8,082 nucleotides of DNA from Acidimicrobiia bacterium (GTDB lineage: Bacteria; Actinomycetota; Acidimicrobiia; Acidimicrobiales; Ilumatobacteraceae): assembly GCA_013821025.1 (NCBI GenBank), contig JACDHN010000105.1, positions 1 through 8,082 on the forward strand, written 5' to 3'. Made by a program: the position numbers and the translations under genes. The number at the start of each line of letters is the position of its first letter. Within the stretch, counting starts at the first letter, position 1. The notes beneath the pieces are model-generated. The model did not search any database and had not been told where the DNA came from. It saw only the letters and a list, made by a program, of their open reading frames with translations. Shown in pieces: positions 4,033-8,082 of the stretch.

Positions 4033-5456
4033 ACCTCGATGAACGACTGCGTCACGCTGCGGAGGACATCCGCGCCGCAGCTGCGGACACACCCGTGCCG
4101 TCCCTCGACCACGAGACTGTGCACCATGGCCCTCAGGCGCTGCGTGTCGGCGTCATTGCAGCTGCCGGTATCTTGGCGATGGGCGGACTCGCGGTGGTGT
4201 ACAACGAGTCATCCAGCTCTCCGGACCGGACGACGGCGACGCAACCGGCCACAATCGTCGACCGGTTCATTGTCGACGGCATGAACGTGGACGAAGCAAC
4301 GCAACACAGCGACGGCCGTTCGAGCGAGATCTGGCTGAACACCCCATCCGACGACAGCGAATCGGCGCTGCCCGCCATCTCCATCACTACCGGTCGAGCG
4401 CTGTTCCCTGACCTGACAGATTGGCAGCAAGCCGGCCGATCGATTGACGTGCTCGGCCAGAACGTCCAGGTCCGCACGCTCAACGGCGACCCGCTCGGCA
4501 TCACCTGGACCACCTCAGCGGGCCTCGGCGTCACCCTCGTCGCAGAGGGACTCGGCCTCAACGAGTTCGAGACCATCGTCGGCCGCCTACGCCCGATGAC
4601 CGAGTCCGAATGGCGAGAGATCGCACAAAACGGGCCGCTCGCGACAGACGTCCCGACGTCGACCCAGACGACAGATGAGATCGCGGAGGCACGGGGGCGG
4701 TGGGAACGCGCGGCGCTGCCCGGGTACTACCTGAACATGGACGGCAAGATCGATACGGTCGGCGCCCACGTCGAGTTGTTGGTCGACGGCGAACGTGTGA
4801 CGAGTCTCGATGGCAGTCCCGAACACGAAGCGCTCACCGTGAACGGGCTGTTCGACCTGCTCGAGCGCGTGGGGAATACCGATGACGATGCCGTCGTCTC
4901 ATTCCACGAATCGCTCGGCTATCCGACCCGCATCCGCGTGGAGACCGACTCCGTGGATCTCGACCTGACGGTGCGCGAACTCGAACGGTTCGAACGCCCA
5001 CAAGGCTGCGCATCAGAGCCCGGATCGCCGACTGATCTCGACGCCGAGCCAGCCGAGTGGCTGTTGTACGGGCAGTACACGCGTTGGAGCGACACCGCCG
5101 GCTGCCCCGTGCGTATCGACGTCATCTCGCAAATCGACGGGCCCGAACACTGCGACTGGCAAGGTGCTGACTTCCTCACCGTTGGTCGGCCGATCGGCAC
5201 ACCGGTCGAAGACGATCGTCGTGCCGACACGTACGTGTGGGACCCCGACGATCGTCTCGCTGACGCCGATGACGTCGACCGTGGCCAACACATCGACGCC
5301 CGGGACCTGCCCTCGACCGCAGTTGACACGGGCTACCGCCTCGACGGGATCGAACTCTGGCTCGACGACCAAAATCGTGACGTCGCCTACCGAATCGAAG
5401 GCAGCAACGTCGAGGTTCTCGTCCGCGACGCAACACACCGCCTGCTCTGCCTGTGA
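4029..5456 (+). CDS. Membrane-anchored putative anti-sigma/sensor with DUF6174-like domain
   Basis: This encodes 475 residues. The ATG at 4029 overlaps the sigma stop (ATGA) and has AAGGAGG (4015-4021) 7 nt upstream. Residues 1-36 are a short charged cytoplasmic helix (MNLDERLRHAAEDIRAAAAD) that probably binds the sigma; no zinc motif HxxxCxxC is present. Residues 38-58 are one membrane helix (VGVIAAAGILAMGGLAVVY). The remaining ~415 residues lie outside: a first acidic beta-rich part (about 75-210), then a DUF6174-like domain (about 217-325) with IAEARGRWE, a TVNGLFDLLERV segment and the hallmark LGYPTRIRV (296-304), and a C-terminal part with four Cys (327, 359, 375, 474) that may form disulfides. 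Anti-sigma function is inferred from position and topology. The outer domains are the likely sensor, perhaps cut by proteases. Confidence 0.72.
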   Translation: MNLDERLRHAAEDIRAAAADTPVPSLDHETVHHGPQALRVGVIAAAGILAMGGLAVVYNESSSSPDRTTATQPATIVDRFIVDGMNVDEATQHSDGRSSEIWLNTPSDDSESALPAISITTGRALFPDLTDWQQAGRSIDVLGQNVQVRTLNGDPLGITWTTSAGLGVTLVAEGLGLNEFETIVGRLRPMTESEWREIAQNGPLATDVPTSTQTTDEIAEARGRWERAALPGYYLNMDGKIDTVGAHVELLVDGERVTSLDGSPEHEALTVNGLFDLLERVGNTDDDAVVSFHESLGYPTRIRVETDSVDLDLTVRELERFERPQGCASEPGSPTDLDAEPAEWLLYGQYTRWSDTAGCPVRIDVISQIDGPEHCDWQGADFLTVGRPIGTPVEDDRRADTYVWDPDDRLADADDVDRGQHIDARDLPSTAVDTGYRLDGIELWLDDQNRDVAYRIEGSNVEVLVRDATHRLLCL

Positions 5457-5546
5457 CGACTCTCCGCGGGGCAACCGTGTGCGCGTGTCGAGCCGACCGA
5501 GCGATCTCACCCGCCGCAGCGTGCGGCAAATATCTTTCATCCACAG

Positions 5547-5621
5547 CATCCGGCACCCGCGGCAGCGGTCTCATCCTGTTCACCAGCCAAGTGATCGACC
5601 CGACGGACTAAACCGAGGCGG
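5547..5621 (+). pseudogene. Serpin 3'-end remnant (direct repeat, copy 2)
   Basis: In one frame this reads SGTRGSGLILFTSQVIDPTD-stop, matching the serpin ending SGLILFTGQVIDPTD. The stop has changed from TGA to TAA, one base is inserted upstream, and the match continues 10 bases past the stop. No other serpin sequence lies upstream (5457-5546), so only the tail exists. It cannot encode a functional inhibitor. The rest of the 225-bp gap between the two sigma modules shows nothing I can name. Confidence 0.8.
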
Positions 5622-5681
5622 CTCGAGTCCGTCGGCGGCCAAGCTCGACGAAAAGATGAGCGAGATGCCGGACATGTACGG

Positions 5682-6272
5682 ATGATGATTCACCGGAGCG
5701 CGCCCGTGCCGCCCGACGAGCAGCGGTTCCGGATCCTCTTCCACGAGCACTTCGCCGATCTGTGGCAATTCGCCCGCCGCCGCTCAGGCTCCGCCCACGA
5801 GGCCGACGACGTGACTGCCGAGACATTCGGCGTGGCGTGGCGCCGCCGCGCAGCGCTGCCTGCCGGGAACGGAGTCCGGCTGTGGCTGTTCGGCACCGCA
5901 CGCCTGATCATCGCCAATCAGCGCCGCTCGAACGGGCGCCGAGAACATCTACGTCGCCGCATCGAGATGGTGGCGCCGACCTTGGCGCCGACGCCTGACC
6001 CGGCCGACGTGATCTCCGACCGAAACGGCGCCCCCTTGCTCGCTGCGCTTGCCACGCTGGACGATGACGACCGGGACCTGCTGATGATGCGTGCCTGGGA
6101 CGGGTTCGCCGTCACCGACATCGCCTCGCTGCTCGGCGTAACGCCCAACGCTGTCTCGGTGCGCCTCAGCAAAGCCCGCACCCGACTCGCCTCTGCGCTC
6201 CACCAGACAGATTTTGCACCCTCCCGGACAGGTTCGAAGCGATCGTCAAACCCGGAAGGAGACGCCTCATGA
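5682..6272 (+). CDS. ECF RNA polymerase sigma factor (second, divergent)
   Basis: This encodes 196 residues. Region 2 covers about residues 15-85: RFRILFHEHFADLWQFARRR, an acidic ADDVTAETFGVAWRR helix and a WLFGTARLIIANQRRSNGRR segment that corresponds to -10 recognition. Region 4 covers about 118-172: LLAALATLDDDDRDLLMMRA and then FAVTDIASLLGVTPNAVSVR, a clear HTH. The ATG at 5682 has no ribosome binding site; GTG 5706 (giving MPPDEQRF) has GGAG at 5695-5698 with a 7-nt spacer and may be the true start. It is clearly a different subfamily from the sigma at 3499, so the pair did not arise by recent duplication. An ATGA overlap couples it to the next gene, its presumed anti-sigma. No GGGAAC-type promoter is visible upstream. 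Confidence 0.87.
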   Translation: MMIHRSAPVPPDEQRFRILFHEHFADLWQFARRRSGSAHEADDVTAETFGVAWRRRAALPAGNGVRLWLFGTARLIIANQRRSNGRREHLRRRIEMVAPTLAPTPDPADVISDRNGAPLLAALATLDDDDRDLLMMRAWDGFAVTDIASLLGVTPNAVSVRLSKARTRLASALHQTDFAPSRTGSKRSSNPEGDAS

Positions 6273-7198
6273 CTGATGGCGATCCGCTCATCGAGCGATT
6301 GTCCGCACTCGACCCTGTCCTCGTCGACCGGGCGCCCGAACCGAGCTCAACCCGCCACGCCGGGATCCTGGAGCGCGCCATACAGAGAACTCCCACCACA
6401 ACAGACCGACCCGACCATGGACCGCCCATCCCACCACGGTCCACCGATCCGGACGACGGAGCCCCTACGGGCGACCGGCGGCGGCTCATCCGGCGCCCCG
6501 TCTTCCTCCTCGGCGCAGCCGCTGCAATCCTGGCCATCGTTGCGGGAGCCGTGGTCTTCGAGCCCGATCGATCCCTGAGCCCTGCCGCGGCACTCAGTCA
6601 AGCCGCTGAGAACACCGACGAGGCGTTGACGCTGCGATCCGAGTACGTCCGAGACGACGGTAACGGCGGCTTCAGGGTGATCCGGTCCGAGCACCGGGGC
6701 GGAGACATCCGACGCACGTTCAGCGTGATCAAGCCTGACGGTACCGAGCGAACCGACTACGAAGACGAAGAGTTCATCGTGTACATCGGCAACAAGGGCT
6801 GGACGATCAACGACGGGCCTGAAGAAGGGACGATCGTAAAGCCAGAGGAACGCAATGCCCCTTACGCCGAGTCATCCGCGGCCATCGTCGAGGCCGCAGT
6901 GACCGAATCGACCGTCACCGAGATCGGCGTCGAGGACGTCCGAGGCTTGGAAGCCACGCACTATCGGATCAGGCTCGACGACGCAGCGATCAGCCGCCTC
7001 GGAGCACTTCGGCCAAACCAGTTGTCCGCCTTCGAGTTGGAATCACCGGGTACGGTCCTGTCACTCGACGTGTGGATCGCCGACAGCTACATCCGGCGGC
7101 TCCGCGTGACCCACAACTATGAGGCACCCGGCAGTTCTGGCACCACCGTCGAGTTCTACGACTTCGGTGCCGACATCACCATCACCCCACCGACCTGA
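6269..7198 (+). CDS. Single-pass membrane protein, putative anti-sigma with LppX/LolA-like outer domain
   Basis: This encodes 309 residues; ATG 6269 overlaps the sigma stop and follows a good GGAAGGAG ribosome binding site. The N-terminal ~75 residues are cytoplasmic, starting with an amphipathic helical part (LIERLSALDPVL; HAGILERAIQR) and ending in a Pro/Asp-rich linker and an RRRLIRR stop-transfer charge cluster. Residues 77-97 form one membrane helix (PVFLLGAAAAILAIVAGAVV). The outer part (about 105-309) resembles the LppX/LprG/LolA beta-sheet fold: it begins ALSQAAENTDEALTLRSEYV, has VRGLEATHYRIRLD and a DVWIADSYIRRLRV strand pair, and ends TTVEFYDFGADITITPP. That fold binds hydrophobic ligands such as lipids in its relatives. 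The role as anti-sigma is inferred from overlap and topology, and ligand sensing is a guess. No zinc motif is seen. Confidence 0.68.
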   Translation: MTDGDPLIERLSALDPVLVDRAPEPSSTRHAGILERAIQRTPTTTDRPDHGPPIPPRSTDPDDGAPTGDRRRLIRRPVFLLGAAAAILAIVAGAVVFEPDRSLSPAAALSQAAENTDEALTLRSEYVRDDGNGGFRVIRSEHRGGDIRRTFSVIKPDGTERTDYEDEEFIVYIGNKGWTINDGPEEGTIVKPEERNAPYAESSAAIVEAAVTESTVTEIGVEDVRGLEATHYRIRLDDAAISRLGALRPNQLSAFELESPGTVLSLDVWIADSYIRRLRVTHNYEAPGSSGTTVEFYDFGADITITPPT

Positions 7199-7207
7199 AC
7201 TGCGGAC

Positions 7208-7225
7208 CCGACCCAGCGGGATCGG
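7208..7225 (+). terminator. Hairpin after the second anti-sigma gene
   Basis: CCGACCC (7208-7214) pairs with GGG-A-TCGG (7218-7225) across a 3-nt loop with one bulged A, starting 9 nt after the stop. There is no T-run, so termination is only a candidate role. Confidence 0.35.
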
Positions 7226-7259
7226 CCCCGAGCTCCTTGGCGACGCCTGGTCGTCCGCC

Positions 7260-7279
7260 GGCAGTCTGACGTCACTGCC
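7260..7279. promoter_or_regulatory. Imperfect palindrome upstream of the carboxypeptidase gene
   Basis: GGCAGT (7260-7265) and ACTGCC (7274-7279) are inverted repeats around a central TGACGTCA (7267-7274). One extra C breaks the perfect 2-fold symmetry. It lies 49 bp before the gene start in a 130-bp spacer, a plausible place for a dimeric repressor. Confidence 0.35.
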
Positions 7280-7328
7280 TTCGGCCGGTGGCGGGCGCCG
7301 CAGGTCGCCGTGCGCGAGCCTGGTGCGG

Positions 7329-8082
7329 ATGAGCGGTCCTCGGACGTGCTGCGTTGTCGCAGCGGCATTGGCTGTCACCGTCGTCGCCTGCGGCAGGGAG
7401 GACAGTGACCGTCAGGACGCAGCCGGTCCAGTCGGGTCGATCGAACCAACGATCGTGACTGCGGCCATCCCGGCGCCCACCACCTCGCTACCGGGTACCG
7501 CCGAGGCGACTGCTGTCCCGACCGTCGACCTCAGCACCACCGTCGCACCGACGACGACCCACGGCCCGGCGCCGCCCACAACTGCGATGACCTCAGGAAC
7601 GGAGGTTGACCTCGGTCGATCGGTGGAGGACCGGCCGATCACCGCCATCCGACGGGGCACGCCTGGCGGCACGACGGTGCTGGTGATCGGGGTGATCCAC
7701 GGTGACGAGGACGCCGGGGCTGCGATCATCGATGCGCTTCGTGAGCTCCCGGTGCCAGAAGGGATCGAGCTCTGGCTCGTGCCGTCGATGAACCCCGACG
7801 GTCAGGCCGCCGGCACTCGTCAGAACGCACATGGTGTCGACCTCAACCGCAACTTCCCGACCAACTGGGGCCCGGTCGGGCAGCCCGGCGATTGGCAGTA
7901 CGCCGGCGCCGGGCCGGCGAGCGAGCCCGAGACCAGGGCGATGGTCTCGCTCTCCGAACAGGTCCGTCCCGATCTCACGCTCTGGTACCACCAGGACCTG
8001 TTCCGGATCAATCCGTCGACCGGAGTCGACGGCGAGATCCGGCGACGGTACGCCGATCTCACCGGGCTGCCGATCCTGGAGG
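7329..8082 (+). CDS. Lipoprotein M14-family zinc carboxypeptidase (3' truncated by window)
   Basis: 251 codons are visible and the frame runs off the end. Residues 1-21 form a lipoprotein signal ending in TVVAC (lipid Cys21); GTG 7323 is an alternative start. Residues about 22-95 are a Thr/Pro/Ala-rich wall-spanning linker. The M14 catalytic domain follows: strand TVLVIGVIHGDEDAG with zinc ligands His124 and Glu127, then PSMNPDGQAAGTRQNAHGVD with Arg164, LNRNF with Asn173-Arg174 (substrate carboxylate binding) and the third zinc ligand His221 in LWYHQDL. The catalytic Glu lies beyond the window. The sequence resembles the murein-peptide amidase/MpaA-like branch more than digestive carboxypeptidases, so a cell-wall peptide is a likely substrate, but this is inference. 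Separated from the sigma pair by a hairpin and a palindrome, it probably has its own promoter. Confidence 0.85.
   Translation, partial: MSGPRTCCVVAAALAVTVVACGREDSDRQDAAGPVGSIEPTIVTAAIPAPTTSLPGTAEATAVPTVDLSTTVAPTTTHGPAPPTTAMTSGTEVDLGRSVEDRPITAIRRGTPGGTTVLVIGVIHGDEDAGAAIIDALRELPVPEGIELWLVPSMNPDGQAAGTRQNAHGVDLNRNFPTNWGPVGQPGDWQYAGAGPASEPETRAMVSLSEQVRPDLTLWYHQDLFRINPSTGVDGEIRRRYADLTGLPILE

Noticed and set aside
1..8082. CRISPR array, insertion sequence or integrase gene
   Set aside because: No regularly spaced repeats, no transposase or recombinase motifs in any frame; the element's integrase, if any, must lie outside the window.

Overview
The window looks like chromosome of a high-GC actinobacterium, probably an Acidimicrobiia/Ilumatobacter-type organism. 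The reasons are strong G/C bias at third codon positions, ECF sigma factors joined to membrane-anchored extracytoplasmic partners by ATGA overlaps, a DUF6174-type domain, Thr/Pro-linker lipoproteins and apparently leaderless starts. The lineage is an inference; no marker gene is present.

Layout. (1) 1-952: the right end of what looks like an integrated element. It holds the 3' end of hicA, a complete hicB, about 330 bp with paired short repeats, and then an isolated 3' part of a tRNA-Pro(UGG) gene running from the anticodon loop to the discriminator base (911-952). That is the usual attR scar of a tyrosine integrase, so bases left of it should be element and bases right of it resident chromosome. 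(2) 984-1262 (-): a small dimeric alpha/beta-barrel (antibiotic-biosynthesis-monooxygenase-like) protein. (3) 1263-2013: a gene-poor stretch followed by a minus-strand Cys-rich exported protein whose reading frame is cut by an 8-bp tandem duplication. (4) 2014-2114: a compact divergent control region. (5) 2115-5456: a surface lipoprotein serpin, an ECF sigma factor and its large membrane partner. (6) 5457-5681: a gap holding a 75-bp near-copy of the serpin 3' end. (7) 5682-7198: a second, unrelated ECF sigma/membrane partner pair. (8) 7329-8082: the start of a lipoprotein M14 zinc carboxypeptidase that runs off the window.

How it may work together. The 101-bp spacer between the exported Cys-rich protein and the serpin contains two outward-facing copies of the same ECF-type promoter pattern, GGGAAC-N17-CGTC, each exactly 9 nt from the start codon (ATG on one side, GTG on the other). 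I read this as a bidirectional, leaderless regulon unit controlled by an ECF sigma factor, most simply the one encoded 52 bp downstream of the serpin. The product would be a surface antiprotease response: an ECF sigma factor, a membrane sensor/anti-sigma with a DUF6174-like outer domain, a lipid-anchored inhibitory serpin and a small disulfide-rich exported partner. The sigma/anti-sigma module is flanked by 74/75-bp direct repeats derived from the serpin 3' end, which suggests it was inserted or duplicated into this place. The second sigma pair and the peptidase add to a cell-envelope theme, but the sequence shows no direct link between them and the serpin unit.
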